Assembly: GCF_014334095.1 (NCBI RefSeq)
Contig: NZ_CP060495.1
Location: 1,139,001 to 1,203,000 of the forward strand
From: Novosphingopyxis iocasae
GTDB taxonomy: Bacteria; Pseudomonadota; Alphaproteobacteria; Sphingomonadales; Sphingomonadaceae
Length of the DNA: 64,000 nucleotides
Direction of reading: 5' to 3'
Shown: positions 9,397-20,229 of the stretch, in pieces
Layout: every line of letters starts with the position of its first letter
How positions within the stretch are numbered: the first letter of the stretch is position 1
Made by a program: the position numbers and the translations under genes
The notes under the pieces: generated by a model
Seen by the model: only the letters and a program-made list of their open reading frames with translations
Database searches by the model: none
What the model was told of the DNA's origin: nothing

Positions 9397-9434
9397 AAAA
9401 AAGGAAAGAGCTTGATTCCCCTAGGGAACCAAGC
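9397..9434 (-). terminator. Intrinsic terminator downstream of clpX
   Basis: On the minus strand GCTTGGTTCCC pairs with GGGAATCAAGC (one wobble) and is followed by TCTTTCCTTTTTT. It sits about 75 bases after the clpX stop and separates clpX from the receptor gene. Confidence 0.8.
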
Positions 9435-9507
9435 CCTTTTGTAAGGGTTCTACCCGATCGTCCGCGGTTTAATTTGCGCGAACTGTCACTTGAAAGACAC
9501 AGCTCTT

Positions 9508-10779
<1,272 letters not shown>

Positions 10780-10957
10780 GTTCTAACTACTCTTTCCGCC
10801 CGGGGGCGTGCCGTTGACCTTAAGCGACATATCCTATCGCCGGTCGAGGCACGCGCAAGGGCAATCAGCGGAGCCTTAACGCGGCTCCATTAAGATATTC
10901 CGCACAAAGGGGACGCATGCACGTGCTTGTCGTTCATCGTCCGCCCGGCGTTTCATA

Positions 10958-11587
10958 TCAGTTACCGGTCTCGCTATCCGGTGTGGACGGGCGCTTCTCG
11001 AACACCTCGTCAACGATGCCGAAGGCCTTGGCCTCGTCCGCTTCGAGGAAGGTGTCGCGATCCATCGCCTTTTCAATCTCTTCCAGCGGCTTGCCGGTAT
11101 ATTTGGCATAAAGATCGTTCATCCGCCGGCGGATGCGCAGAATTTCCTTGGCCTGGATTTCGATATCGGACGCCATGCCCTGCGCGCCGCCCGAAGGCTG
11201 GTGCACCATGACGCGGGCGTTAGAGAGCGCGACGCGCATGCCCGGCTCACCGGCGGAGAGCAGGAAGCTGCCCATCGACGCAGCCTGGCCGATGCAGACC
11301 GTACCCACTTTGGGGCGGATATACTGCATGGTATCGTGGATCGCCATGCCGGCCGTCACCACGCCGCCGGGCGAGTTGATGTACATCCAGATGTCCTTCT
11401 TCGGATTGTCCGATTCCAGGAACAGGAGCTGCGCGGTGATGACCGAGGCCATATTGTCCTCGACCTGGCCGGTCACGAAGATGATGCGTTCGCGCAGCAG
11501 ACGGGAGAATATATCCCAGCTGCGCTCGCCCCGATTGGACTGCTCGATGACGACGGGGATCAGGGCATCAGTAATGGGATCGTGCAT
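10958..11587 (-). CDS. clpP: ATP-dependent Clp protease proteolytic subunit ClpP
   Basis: ClpP is the serine protease that forms the degradation chamber of ClpXP. The catalytic triad is complete: Ser104 in [10 protein letters not shown], His129 in MVHQPSGG and Asp178 in [12 protein letters not shown] placed the start at the ATG ending at 11587 (209 residues, sequence beginning MHDPITDAL), the typical length. A second in-frame ATG at 11626 would add 13 residues, and neither site has a strong ribosome-binding site. The gene lies between tig upstream and clpX downstream, the standard tig-clpP-clpX order. Confidence 0.96.
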   Translation of the reverse strand: MHDPITDALIPVVIEQSNRGERSWDIFSRLLRERIIFVTGQVEDNMASVITAQLLFLESDNPKKDIWMYINSPGGVVTAGMAIHDTMQYIRPKVGTVCIGQAASMGSFLLSAGEPGMRVALSNARVMVHQPSGGAQGMASDIEIQAKEILRIRRRMNDLYAKYTGKPLEEIEKAMDRDTFLEADEAKAFGIVDEVFEKRPSTPDSETGN

Positions 11588-11748
11588 AAAATATCCGTGG
11601 CTGCTGGAGGTGTTATCAGGTTGCATCCTAGATCGGATGCCGGTGGCTATGCGTCAAGGGCGGTAACCATGCCAAAGGCCGATCGGCAGAGTGCCTCACG
11701 CGCGCGGCGACTTCCTTCGACCTTACGACCCGCCGAGTCGCGCGAGCA

Positions 11749-11785
11749 AAAGAAAACGCCACCCCGGATATGCTCCGGAGTGGCG
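11749..11785 (-). terminator. Intrinsic terminator of tig
   Basis: On the minus strand CGCCACTCCGGA pairs with TCCGGGGTGGCG around a five-base loop, followed by TTTTCTTTT. It lies about 60 bases past the trigger factor stop, so tig is transcribed separately from clpP. Confidence 0.9.
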
Positions 11786-11843
11786 CTGAACCTTACGTTC
11801 GGCAAGCGGCACCGGGGTGCCCCTTTCCGTGCTTCCCGGCCCC

Positions 11844-13493
11844 TTACTTCTTGGCCGGAGCCTTCTTGGCGGCGGGCTTTTTCGCTGCCGGCTTTTTGGC
11901 TGCGGGCTTTTCGCCATCGTCGGCCTTCTTCGCAGCGGCTTTCTTGGCCGCCGGCTTGGCGTCCTCGCCCTTCTCAGCCGCGGCCTTTTTCGCAGGGGCC
12001 TTCTTTGCCGCGGGCTTCGCCTCGGCCTCATCCTTCTTGGCAGCGGCCTTCTTGGCAGGCGCTTTCTTCGCTGCGGGCTTTTCGTCCTTGTCCGCGTCCT
12101 TCGCAGGAGCCTTCTTTGCCGGCGCCTTCTTCTTGGCGGGGGCCTTCTTGCCCTCGCCTGCTTCCGGCTCGGCCTCGATCGCGGCCTCAATGTCCTCACG
12201 CGTCACACTGCGCTCGGTCACGTCGGCCTTGTCGAAGAGGAAGTCGACGACCTTATCTTCGTACAGCGGGGCACGCAGCTGAGCGGCGGCCATCGGGTCC
12301 TGCTGCATATACTGCATGAACTGCTGGCGCTGTTCCTGAGGATAGCGCTGCGCGGCCTGCTGGATCAGCATGTTCATCTCGTTCTGCGAAACGTCGACGC
12401 CATTTTCCTGGCCGATCGCCGAAAGGAGCAGGCCGAGGCGCACGCGGCGCACCGCGATGTCGCGATACTCGTCCTTCTCGTCTTCCATTTCCTTCAGCGC
12501 TGCTTCGCTGTCTTCTTCCTTGGCGGCTTCGGCCTGAAGCTGCTGCCAGATCTGGTCGAATTCGGCTTCCACCATGGTCGGCGGCACGTCGAAATCATGG
12601 CTGCCGGCGAGCTGATCGAGCAGCTGGCGCTTCATGTGGGTGCGGGTAAGGCCGTTGAGCTCCTGCTCGAGCTGGCCCTTGATCAGGCCGCGCAGCTGCT
12701 CTTCGCTCTCGAGACCGAGCGACTTGGCGAAGTCGTCATTGACCACGACTTCGGCGGGCTTGCGCACTTCACCGACAACGATGTCGAAGGTGGCGTCCTT
12801 GCCGGCGAGATCTTTATTGCCGTAATCTTCCGGGAAGGTGACGTTCAGCACCTTCTCGTCATTGGCCTTCACGCCGATGAGCTGATCCTCGAAGCCGGGG
12901 ATGAGCTGACCCGAACCGATCTGAACGGCCATGCCTTCGCCTTTGCCGCCTTCGAACGGCACGCCGTCGACCTTGCCCTCAAAATCGATGAGCACCATGT
13001 CGCCGTCTTTCGCCTTGTAGCTCTTGGCGGCGGGTTCGAAATTCTTCTGGTTCTCGGCCAGACGCGACAACGCCTCGTCCACCTCTGCATCGGTCGGCTC
13101 GACGGTCAGACGCTCGAGCGAAATGCCTTCGATCGAAGGCGCCTCGACGTCGGGCAGCACTTCAAGGCTCATGTCCAGCTTGGCGTCCTTGCCGGCCTCA
13201 TAGCCGTCCTGCAGCGAAACGTCGGGCTGGATCGCCGGGCGCAGATTGTTTTCGCTGATCGTTTTCTGAATGCCGTCCTGGATGGAAGCGTTCAGCGCGT
13301 CCTGCATCAGCGCGTCATTATGCATCTTGCGCACCAGGTTGGCGGGCACCTTGCCGGGGCGGAAGCCGGGCATGCGGACCTGCGGGGCGATCTTCTTCAC
13401 CTCGCTGTCGACGCGGGCCTCGATCTCGCTGGCCGGAATGGTGATGGTGTAGGCGCGCTTCAGGCCTTCGTTCAGCGTTTCGGTGCTCTGCAT
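11844..13493 (-). CDS. tig: Trigger factor with long Lys/Ala/Pro-rich C-terminal tail
   Basis: Trigger factor is the ribosome-bound chaperone and peptidyl-prolyl isomerase that meets nascent chains. The ribosome-binding loop GFRPGKVP is at about residues 44-51, the FKBP-like PPIase domain spans roughly 150-240, and the helical chaperone arms run to about residue 440. The remaining 106 residues (444-549) are repeats of KKAPAKKAA/KPAAKK interspersed with short acidic patches, resembling histone H1 or the tails of alphaproteobacterial DNA/RNA-binding proteins. The usual family length is 430-450 residues. The tail is encoded without a frameshift and keeps the GC-rich codon use of the rest. It could bind rRNA, DNA or polyphosphate; that is inference. 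Confidence 0.96.
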   Translation of the reverse strand: MQSTETLNEGLKRAYTITIPASEIEARVDSEVKKIAPQVRMPGFRPGKVPANLVRKMHNDALMQDALNASIQDGIQKTISENNLRPAIQPDVSLQDGYEAGKDAKLDMSLEVLPDVEAPSIEGISLERLTVEPTDAEVDEALSRLAENQKNFEPAAKSYKAKDGDMVLIDFEGKVDGVPFEGGKGEGMAVQIGSGQLIPGFEDQLIGVKANDEKVLNVTFPEDYGNKDLAGKDATFDIVVGEVRKPAEVVVNDDFAKSLGLESEEQLRGLIKGQLEQELNGLTRTHMKRQLLDQLAGSHDFDVPPTMVEAEFDQIWQQLQAEAAKEEDSEAALKEMEDEKDEYRDIAVRRVRLGLLLSAIGQENGVDVSQNEMNMLIQQAAQRYPQEQRQQFMQYMQQDPMAAAQLRAPLYEDKVVDFLFDKADVTERSVTREDIEAAIEAEPEAGEGKKAPAKKKAPAKKAPAKDADKDEKPAAKKAPAKKAAAKKDEAEAKPAAKKAPAKKAAAEKGEDAKPAAKKAAAKKADDGEKPAAKKPAAKKPAAKKAPAKK

Positions 13494-13606
13494 GATGGAC
13501 TAATGCTCTTTCGTCTCAAGGGTCTGGCGCCGCCGACAGGGTGCCGGTTCGCGTCCGTGAATTCGTCTTCTTACAGCGGCCCGTAAGGCGCACTGCGTGT
13601 CGGCTC

Positions 13607-13691
13607 TGGTGCGGGCGAAGGGACTCGAACCCCCACATCGTACGATACTTGGACCTAAACCAAGCGCGTCTACCAATTCCGCCACGCCCGC
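13607..13691 (-). tRNA. tRNA-Leu (anticodon UAG)
   Basis: On the minus strand a seven-base acceptor stem (GCGGGCG with CGCCCGC) closes the cloverleaf. The anticodon loop reads TTTAGGT (UAG), there is a long variable arm as expected for leucine, the T arm has GGTTCGAGTC, and the 3' CCA is encoded. It reads leucine CUN codons. Confidence 0.97.
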
Positions 13692-13805
13692 GCGGCCCGG
13701 GCCGAAGCCCGCGCGTCTAGCGACATAAAAGCGCCGGGGCAAGCCATCAGGGAGGGAGCCGTCCGGTCTTTCACCGGTTTCACTGCCAGAAGGAGATCAT
13801 AAACC

Positions 13806-14066
13806 ATGCCCGTCGAACCGCCCATCCCGCCCAGCGAGCCGCAACCGGACCCGGCGCCCGCGCCTCCCAAACCCGAAACGCCCGGCAAACCGGCGCCCGG
13901 ACAGCCCCCTGCCCCGCCACCCACGCCGCCGGAAACGCCGGGCGAGCCCGATCCGGGACAGCCGGATCAGCCGCCGCCCGAAATCGCCCCTCCGCCGCCG
14001 GACATCGACATACCCTCTCCGCAGACGCCGCCGAGCACACCCGCGCCGGGCCAGCCAATGGCCTGA
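13806..14066 (+). CDS. Small proline-rich protein of unknown function
   Basis: This 86-residue product is about half proline, with Glu, Asp, Gln and Ala filling most other places, and contains PGQP repeats. It has no signal peptide, no membrane segment and no cysteine, and should be disordered and acidic. A strong ribosome-binding site (GAAGGAG, 10 bases before the ATG) supports real translation; without it the high-GC frame could be dismissed as chance. It lies alone between tRNA-Leu and an EEP-family gene. I do not recognise a family. Proline-rich stretches of this kind often bridge or bind SH3-like partners, but nothing here names one. Confidence 0.6.
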   Translation: MPVEPPIPPSEPQPDPAPAPPKPETPGKPAPGQPPAPPPTPPETPGEPDPGQPDQPPPEIAPPPPDIDIPSPQTPPSTPAPGQPMA

Positions 14067-14154
14067 TTGCTCGATCGGAGGCGGGGTGGCGAGCCTGTAA
14101 TTCGGCGGGACGGCCTGTTAGGAACCGGAGCCTGTCCCGCCCCCGGAGATTTCC

Positions 14155-14988
14155 ATGATCGCTCGCCTATTGCTGCTATTCGCCATGGTCGTAGCTCCGT
14201 TGGCGTCCGCCGCGGCGGAAACGCTCACGGTGATGACTTTTAATGTCCGCTATCCCAGCCCCGATGACGGCGCGGACCGATGGGAGAATCGCCGCGATCT
14301 GCTGGTAGATACGATCCGTAAAGCCGCACCGGACCTGATCGGAACGCAGGAGCTGTTCCAGTCACAGGGCGATTACATCACCGCGAAGCTGCCGCATTAT
14401 GCCTGGTTCGGGATCGACCGGCGGGGTGGGCATGGCGACGAGCATATGGGCGTTTTCTACCGGACCGGCCGTCTGAGGCTGATCGAACAGGGTAGTTTCT
14501 GGCTGTCCGATACGCCTGAAGTGGTCGGCGGCATCAGCTGGGGCCACCCCTTCCCGCGCATGGTGAACTGGGGCCTGTTCGAAACCCGCAGTGGCAGGCG
14601 TTTTCGGCTCTACGACACTCACTTCCCCTATCGCAGCGAAGATGAAGCGGCGCGCACCAAGGCGGCCCGGCTGATTGCCGAGCGGATTTCTGCGGACGAC
14701 GGCATTCCCGCTATTCTGACCGGCGATTTCAACACCGGCGACGATAGCGAGGCGCATCGCACGCTCACTCAGACGCTTTCGGACAGCTGGACGACGGCAA
14801 AGCGCCGCAGCGGGCCCACGCCGGGCTATCACGGCTTCAAGGGCGGCGAGCCCGATCGGCGCATCGATTGGATCTTGTCACGCGGTTTCGATGCAATCTC
14901 CACCCGCAGCATCGACGCTGCGCGCGACGGACATTGCCCGTCGGATCACTATCCGCTGATGACGAAGCTGCGTTTCACCAAGCCATAA
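14155..14988 (+). CDS. Secreted endonuclease/exonuclease/phosphatase-family hydrolase
   Basis: The 277-residue protein has a signal peptide (cut near ASAAAE, about residue 22) and a full EEP fold: TFNVRYPS, GTQELFQSQ with the metal-binding Glu, YDTHFPYRSE, TGDFNTGDD with the Asp-Asn pair, RRIDWIL, and the final catalytic SDHYPL. The fold covers DNases, inositol phosphatases and sphingomyelinase-like enzymes. Periplasmic or secreted EEP proteins of this size often act on phosphodiesters or nucleic acids outside the cytoplasm. The substrate is not determined. It is monocistronic and convergent with gatB. Confidence 0.85.
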   Translation: MIARLLLLFAMVVAPLASAAAETLTVMTFNVRYPSPDDGADRWENRRDLLVDTIRKAAPDLIGTQELFQSQGDYITAKLPHYAWFGIDRRGGHGDEHMGVFYRTGRLRLIEQGSFWLSDTPEVVGGISWGHPFPRMVNWGLFETRSGRRFRLYDTHFPYRSEDEAARTKAARLIAERISADDGIPAILTGDFNTGDDSEAHRTLTQTLSDSWTTAKRRSGPTPGYHGFKGGEPDRRIDWILSRGFDAISTRSIDAARDGHCPSDHYPLMTKLRFTKP

Positions 14989-15017
14989 TCGGCGCGTTGG
15001 CCGTCCAACAGAAGTGA

Positions 15018-15042
15018 GCGCGGCGCGCGAACGACGCCGCGC
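15018..15042. terminator. Possible hairpin between convergent genes
   Basis: GCGCGGCG pairs with CGCCGCGC around a nine-base loop between the EEP gene and gatB. There is no T run on either strand, so this could be a weak or Rho-assisted stop rather than a classical terminator. Confidence 0.4.
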
Positions 15043-15051
15043 ACCGCTACG

Positions 15052-16554
15052 TCAGCCTAGCTTCTGCTTCAGGAGATCGTTGACGACCTGCGGATTCGCC
15101 TGCCCCTTCATGGCTTTCATAGTCTGTCCCACGAAGAAGCCGAACAGCTTGTCCTTGCCGCCGCGATATTCCTCGACCTTGTCCTGATTGGCGGCGAGCA
15201 CCTTGTCGATCTCGGCCTCGATCGCGCCGGTATCGCTGGTCTGCTTCAGCCCTTCGGCTTCGGCGATTTCGCCCGGCTCGCGGCCGGTCTTCAGGACTAT
15301 TTCGTAAATCTCCTTCGCCTGCCCGCCGGAGATTTCGCCCGCAGCCTGCATTCGGATGATTGCGGCATTCGCTTCCGCCGTATCATTGGCGGCGTCGAAC
15401 TCCTCCTCCATGCCGTTGCGCACGCCCGGCGCAATGGAGAGTGCCCAGTTGGCGGTCTGGGTGGCGACGTCCTTCTCACTCTTGCCGAGCTTGTCGGCGA
15501 CCACCGAGAGCAGCTGTTCGAAGCTCTTATAGGTTTCCACCTCTGCGGTGAGCACGGCGGCGTTGTACGCGCTCAGGCCAAGCTCGCTCTCGTACCGCTT
15601 GCGCTTGGCGTCTGGCAGTTCGGGCAGCGAGGCTTCGCATTCCTTCAAAAATTCATCGTCCAGCTCCAGCGGCAGCAGGTCCGGATCGGGGAAGTAGCGA
15701 TAATCATGCGCGTCTTCCTTGGAACGCATGGACCGCGTCTCGCCGCGCGCGGCGTCGAACAGGCGGGTCTCCTGCACCACCGTGCCGCCATCCTCGATCA
15801 GATCGACCTGCCGGCGCGCCTCGACCTCGACCACCTGCTGGATGAAGCGGATCGAGTTCACGTTCTTGGTCTCGGTCCGCGTGCCGAATTCCTCACCGGG
15901 ACGGCGCACGGAGACGTTGACGTCCGCGCGCATGGAGCCCTGCTCCATATTGCCGTCGCACGAGCCGACATAGCGCAGAAGACTTCTGAGCTTGCGCACA
16001 TAAGCGCCTGCTTCCTGCGGAGACCGCATATCGGGCTTGGAGACGATCTCCATCAGCGCCACGCCGCAGCGGTTCAGATCGACATAGCTCATGGTGGGAT
16101 GCTGATCGTGCATCAGCTTGCCCGCATCCTGTTCGATGTGAATGCGCTCGACCCCGATGGTCTTGGAGGCGCTGTCCGGGTCCTTCTCGTCCAGCACGAC
16201 CTCGACCGCGCCCTCGCCCACGATCGGGTGGTAGAGCTGCGAAATCTGATAGCCCTGCGGCAGATCGGCATAAAAATAATTCTTGCGGTCGAAGCGCGAG
16301 AATTTGTTGATCTGCGCGCCCATCGCCATCCCGGTGCGCACCGCCTGACGGACGCACTCCTTGTTCGGCACCGGCAACATGCCGGGCATCGCGGCATCGA
16401 CAAGCGAAACCTGGCTGTTCGGCTCGGACCCGAAATCGGTCGCCGCGCCCGAAAAAAGCTTAGACGCGCTGGTCACCTGCGCGTGGACTTCCAGGCCGAT
16501 CACGACCTCCCAGTCTCCGGTGGCGCCCTGAATGCGGTAAGTGGATTCGCTCAT
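15052..16554 (-). CDS. gatB: Aspartyl/glutamyl-tRNA amidotransferase subunit B
   Basis: GatB activates the side chain of mischarged Glu-tRNA(Gln) or Asp-tRNA(Asn) by phosphorylation and accepts ammonia from GatA. The 500-residue protein begins with the cradle domain signature ([12 protein letters not shown], then [16 protein letters not shown]), continues with [11 protein letters not shown], and ends in the helical and YqeY-like tail domains that bind tRNA. Length is normal. It is the last gene of gatC-gatA-gatB, 46 bases after gatA. Confidence 0.98.
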   Translation of the reverse strand: MSESTYRIQGATGDWEVVIGLEVHAQVTSASKLFSGAATDFGSEPNSQVSLVDAAMPGMLPVPNKECVRQAVRTGMAMGAQINKFSRFDRKNYFYADLPQGYQISQLYHPIVGEGAVEVVLDEKDPDSASKTIGVERIHIEQDAGKLMHDQHPTMSYVDLNRCGVALMEIVSKPDMRSPQEAGAYVRKLRSLLRYVGSCDGNMEQGSMRADVNVSVRRPGEEFGTRTETKNVNSIRFIQQVVEVEARRQVDLIEDGGTVVQETRLFDAARGETRSMRSKEDAHDYRYFPDPDLLPLELDDEFLKECEASLPELPDAKRKRYESELGLSAYNAAVLTAEVETYKSFEQLLSVVADKLGKSEKDVATQTANWALSIAPGVRNGMEEEFDAANDTAEANAAIIRMQAAGEISGGQAKEIYEIVLKTGREPGEIAEAEGLKQTSDTGAIEAEIDKVLAANQDKVEEYRGGKDKLFGFFVGQTMKAMKGQANPQVVNDLLKQKLG

Positions 16555-16600
16555 GTTGAAATTCCGAACGTGAGATCGCCGATAGACTTAGAGAAGAGAC

Positions 16601-18085
16601 TCACCACCAGTCCTCCGGACGCGCGTTGAAGCCGCTGCGCTGTTCCAGTGCCAGGCTGGCGTTCAACACGGTCTGCTCGTCGAGCGGCTTGCCGATCAGC
16701 TGCAGCCCCAGCGGCAGGCCTTGGCTGTTGAGGCCGGCGGGCACGCTACTGGCTGGAAGCCCGGCCATCGATGCGGGCACGGCGAACACGTCGTTCAGAT
16801 ACATGGTGAGCGGATCGCCGGTTAGGTCGCCCAGCCCGAAGGCCGCGGTCGGCGCGGTGGGGGCGAGGATCACGTCGCATTCGCCCCAGGCCTGCTGGAA
16901 ATCGCGGCTGATCAGCGTGCGGACCTTGGAAGCCTGCGTGTAATAAGCGTCGTAGAAACCCGCGCTCAGCACATAGGTGCCGATCATGATGCGGCGCTTC
17001 ACCTCGGCGCCGAAGCCCGCGGCACGCGTGGCGGCGTACATTTCCTGAAGGTCCGCGCCTTCCGGCAGATCGCGCAGGCCGTAACGCACGCCGTCATAGC
17101 GCGCGAGGTTCGAGGAGGCTTCCGCAGGCGCGACGATATAATAAGCCGGCAGCGCATATTTGGTGTGCGGCAGCGAAATCTCGACGACCTCGGCCCCCGC
17201 ATCCTCAAGCCGCTTCGCGCCTTCGCGCCACAGCCCGTCGATTTCGCCGTCCATGCCCTCGACGCGATATTCCTTGGGAATACCGACCTTCAAGCCTTTG
17301 AGATCGCCGGAAAGGGCACCGGCCCAATCGGGCACCGGCTCGTTCAGCGACGTCGAATCCTTGGGGTCGAAACCCGCCATCGCGCCGAGCATGATCGCGC
17401 AATCGGTCACGTCGCGCGCCATCGGCCCGGCCTGGTCCAGGCTGGAGGCGAAGGCGACGACGCCCCAGCGTGAGCAGCGACCATAAGTCGGCTTGATGCC
17501 GGTGATGCCCGTAAAGGCGGCGGGCTGGCGGATCGAGCCGCCGGTATCGGTGCCGGTTGCTGCGGGACAGAGCCGCGCGGCGACGGCGGCGGAACTGCCG
17601 CCCGAGCTGCCACCGGGCGACAGATCGGTATTGCCGCCGTCATTGCGGCGCCAGGGGGAGATCACATTGCCGAACGCGCTGGTCTCATTGGACGAGCCCA
17701 TGGCGAACTGGTCCATGTTGAGCTTGCCCAGCATGCCCGCGCCCGCCTTCCACAGATTGGCGGATACGGTGGATTCGTAAGGCGGGTGGAAGCCCTTCAA
17801 AATGCCGCTGGCCGCGGTGGTTTCCACTCCGTCCGTGCAAAACAGGTCCTTCATGCCGATCGGCACGCCGGCCATGCTGCCCAGTTCTCCGCCGTCAGCC
17901 CGCGCCTTGTCCACCGCTTCGGCGGCGTTGATCGCGCGCTCCGGCGTTGTGACAAGAAACGCGTTGAGCGCGGATGCCTTCTCCACGCGCGCGTTGAAGG
18001 CTTCGGCCACCTCGACGGCGGTGAAGCTGCCGTCTTTCACGCCGTCGCGAATGGCGGCAACGCCCAGTTCTGTCAGTTCGCTCAT
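16601..18085 (-). CDS. gatA: Aspartyl/glutamyl-tRNA amidotransferase subunit A
   Basis: GatA is the glutaminase of the transamidosome. The amidase-signature catalytic triad is visible: Lys79 in VPIGMKDLF, Ser161 in [11 protein letters not shown] and the nucleophile Ser185 in [11 protein letters not shown]. It has 494 residues, a standard length. Its start overlaps the gatC stop by one base (TAATG), which indicates translational coupling and supports the 18085 start. Confidence 0.98.
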   Translation of the reverse strand: MSELTELGVAAIRDGVKDGSFTAVEVAEAFNARVEKASALNAFLVTTPERAINAAEAVDKARADGGELGSMAGVPIGMKDLFCTDGVETTAASGILKGFHPPYESTVSANLWKAGAGMLGKLNMDQFAMGSSNETSAFGNVISPWRRNDGGNTDLSPGGSSGGSSAAVAARLCPAATGTDTGGSIRQPAAFTGITGIKPTYGRCSRWGVVAFASSLDQAGPMARDVTDCAIMLGAMAGFDPKDSTSLNEPVPDWAGALSGDLKGLKVGIPKEYRVEGMDGEIDGLWREGAKRLEDAGAEVVEISLPHTKYALPAYYIVAPAEASSNLARYDGVRYGLRDLPEGADLQEMYAATRAAGFGAEVKRRIMIGTYVLSAGFYDAYYTQASKVRTLISRDFQQAWGECDVILAPTAPTAAFGLGDLTGDPLTMYLNDVFAVPASMAGLPASSVPAGLNSQGLPLGLQLIGKPLDEQTVLNASLALEQRSGFNARPEDWW

Positions 18086-18372
18086 TATTCGATCACCTTC
18101 GGCACGCCGAAAAAGCCCTCTTCGCTCACCGGCGCATTGGCCAGCACCTCGGCGCGTTTCTGCCCATCGGTCACCGCATCCTCGCGCAGGCGCAGATGAT
18201 TGGGGATCACCGCCGTCATCGGCTCGACGCCGCTGGTATCGACTTCGCCGAGCTGTTCGACGAAACCAAGGATGTTGTTGAGTTCGGGCTCCAGCGCCCG
18301 GGCTTCGTCCTCGCTGATAGCGATCCGCGCGAGGCGGGCGATCTTCAGGACGGTCTGCGTATCGACTGACAT
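18085..18372 (-). CDS. gatC: Aspartyl/glutamyl-tRNA amidotransferase subunit C
   Basis: GatC is the small belt-like subunit that holds GatA and GatB together. The 95 residues begin with [20 protein letters not shown] and contain the conserved [19 protein letters not shown] segment and a C-terminal [10 protein letters not shown]. The frame is open 28 codons further up, but the family N-terminus starts at the ATG ending at 18372. It is the first gene of the gatCAB operon. Confidence 0.95.
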   Translation of the reverse strand: MSVDTQTVLKIARLARIAISEDEARALEPELNNILGFVEQLGEVDTSGVEPMTAVIPNHLRLREDAVTDGQKRAEVLANAPVSEEGFFGVPKVIE

Positions 18373-18516
18373 GCTGCGCGCGCTAACACCCCCGTGGGGG
18401 GGCATCAAGATATTAGGGCGAAGGATGGCGATCTGAGCGTGGCCGAAATGCGCCACTCTTCAACGCATATTCATGCGCGCGCGCTACCGGGATGACATTC
18501 GCGCCGCGGCCTTTAT

Positions 18517-19662
18517 GTGTCCGGCAAACAGAATCTCCCGCGGAAGTCCTCAACCTTGGCTCGCAAGTTCCTGTATTTCATCGCGATCTGCATCGTGCTC
18601 GTTCTCGGTGCTGGCCTGGCCTGGTCCCAGTTCGGGGACCGTTTCCTGCGATATGCGAGCGTGCCCGATGTGGCATTCGTGAAGCAGGAGAAGCTCGCAC
18701 AAAATGTCTATGACGATCCGGCTATGTGGTTCGCCCGCCCCGGCCGCCGCAAATCGGTGGTGAATTGGCTGCCCCCCGGCATCCAGCCTCAGGGCAAGGG
18801 CGATGCGGCGATCTTCTTCATTCACCCCACCAGCTACCTCGCCAAGGACCATTGGAACGCCCCGCTGGACGATGAGGAATCGCAGCGCCGGGCGGGGCTG
18901 TTCCTGCAGGGCATGGCATCCGCCTTCAATGCCGCCGGGGAAATCTGGGCACCGCGCTACCGCCAGGCCGCCTTCGGCGCGTTCCTGACCGACAAGCCGG
19001 AAGGGCAGATGGCGCTCGACGCCGCCTATCAGGATGTCGATCAGGCGTTCGACGCCTTTCTGGAGGGTATCGGGCCGGATCAGCCGATCGTGCTTGCCGG
19101 GCACAGCCAGGGCGCGCTTCATCTGGAACATCTGCTGCGCGATCGCATTGCCGGCACCCCGCTCGCGAAGCGAGTCGTCGCGGCTTATGTCGTCGGCTGG
19201 CCGATCAGCGAGACGACCGATCTTCCCTCGCTCGGCCTGCCTCAGTGCGAGGCCCCGGACCAGCCGGGCTGCATCCTCAGCTGGCTGAGCTATGCCGAAC
19301 CCGCCGACTTCAGCTTCATCGAAAAAGCTTATAACGGCACCACCGGTTTCGACGGAGCGAGCCGCAACGGTACGCCGATCCTGTGCACCAACCCCCTCAC
19401 CGGCACTGCCGATGGCGATGCGCCGATCGAGGCCAATCTCGGCACGCTCGTGCCCAATGACGATCTGACCGCGGGTGAGCTGGTGCCCGCCTCGGTGCCT
19501 GCACGCTGCGATCCGAAGGGTTTCCTCCTAATCGGCGATCCGCCACAACTCGGCCCCTATGTGCTGCCGGGGAACAACTACCATGTGTATGATTACCCGC
19601 TGTTCTGGGCCAATGTGCGCGCCGACGTGGGAAGGCGCCTCGATGCCTATGAGTCGCAGTGA
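18517..19662 (+). CDS. Membrane-anchored DUF3089 alpha/beta-hydrolase-like protein
   Basis: The 381-residue protein has one N-terminal membrane segment (about 16-36) and a DUF3089 domain with FFIHPTSYL, a nucleophile elbow GHSQGALH (Ser at about 205) and a late VYDYPLFW with conserved His/Asp region. The fold is an alpha/beta hydrolase, so an esterase or lipase activity is likely, but no substrate is known for the family. Start choice is uncertain: the ATG at 18517 has no ribosome-binding site, while a TTG at 18556 is preceded by GGAAG and would begin MARKFLYF. The next gene (ruvX) overlaps its stop. Confidence 0.85.
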   Translation: MSGKQNLPRKSSTLARKFLYFIAICIVLVLGAGLAWSQFGDRFLRYASVPDVAFVKQEKLAQNVYDDPAMWFARPGRRKSVVNWLPPGIQPQGKGDAAIFFIHPTSYLAKDHWNAPLDDEESQRRAGLFLQGMASAFNAAGEIWAPRYRQAAFGAFLTDKPEGQMALDAAYQDVDQAFDAFLEGIGPDQPIVLAGHSQGALHLEHLLRDRIAGTPLAKRVVAAYVVGWPISETTDLPSLGLPQCEAPDQPGCILSWLSYAEPADFSFIEKAYNGTTGFDGASRNGTPILCTNPLTGTADGDAPIEANLGTLVPNDDLTAGELVPASVPARCDPKGFLLIGDPPQLGPYVLPGNNYHVYDYPLFWANVRADVGRRLDAYESQ

Positions 19663-20141
19663 GCGAGGGTGAACGCGGCGCAATCGTCGAGACGGCGGCG
19701 GGCATGCGTGCGCTGCTGCCAAGCGGCGGCGCGCTGATCGGGCTGGACCTTGGCACGAAGACCATCGGCACCGCCTTCTGCGATGCCGGCTGGAGCTTCG
19801 CGACGCCCGCCACCACCATCAAGCGGCGCAAATTCCTGGCGGACCGCGAAGAGCTACGCACCGCCATTGCCTCCCGAAACGTGCGCGGGATTGTCCTCGG
19901 CCTGCCGCGCAATCTTGACGGCAGCGAAGGTCCGCGCGCCCAGTCGACCCGCGCCTTCGCACGCAATATCGCCGATCTCGGCCTGCCGATTCTACTCTGG
20001 GACGAGCGCTGGAGCACGCAGGCGGTGGAACGCTCAATGATTGAACAGGATGTGAGCCGCGGAAAACGCGCAGAACGGATCGATTCGGCCGCTGCGGCCT
20101 ATATCCTGCAAGGGGCGATCGACGCGTTGATGCTGGGCTGA
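19659..20141 (+). CDS. ruvX: Putative pre-16S rRNA nuclease / Holliday junction resolvase RuvX (YqgF)
   Basis: The 160-residue protein has the RNase H-like fold of Yqg[11 protein letters not shown] with the first catalytic Asp, the [17 protein letters not shown] segment, [11 protein letters not shown] and a final [10 protein letters not shown] with the last Asp. The family member in E. coli is needed for 16S rRNA 5' processing and has also been described as a junction resolvase. The GTG at 19659 overlaps the stop of the preceding gene by four bases; an ATG at 19704 is an alternative start closer to the family's usual N-terminus. Confidence 0.92.
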   Translation: MSEGERGAIVETAAGMRALLPSGGALIGLDLGTKTIGTAFCDAGWSFATPATTIKRRKFLADREELRTAIASRNVRGIVLGLPRNLDGSEGPRAQSTRAFARNIADLGLPILLWDERWSTQAVERSMIEQDVSRGKRAERIDSAAAAYILQGAIDALMLG

Positions 20142-20229
20142 TCGGCCTGCGGTCAGACCCTTTTTGATCAGATGGCCGGCGATATCCGAATACCAAAAGT
20201 TTACGATCTGAATTCATAGCAGATCAGCT

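Noticed and set aside
11844-12164. Tandem repeat pattern that could be mistaken for a repeat array or CRISPR
   Set aside because: The units are imperfect, lack unique spacers and are in-frame codons of the trigger factor tail.
11817-13586. Long plus-strand frame opposite tig
   Set aside because: The Gly/Leu/Phe-rich start is simply the antisense of the Lys/Ala repeats; no independent coding signs.
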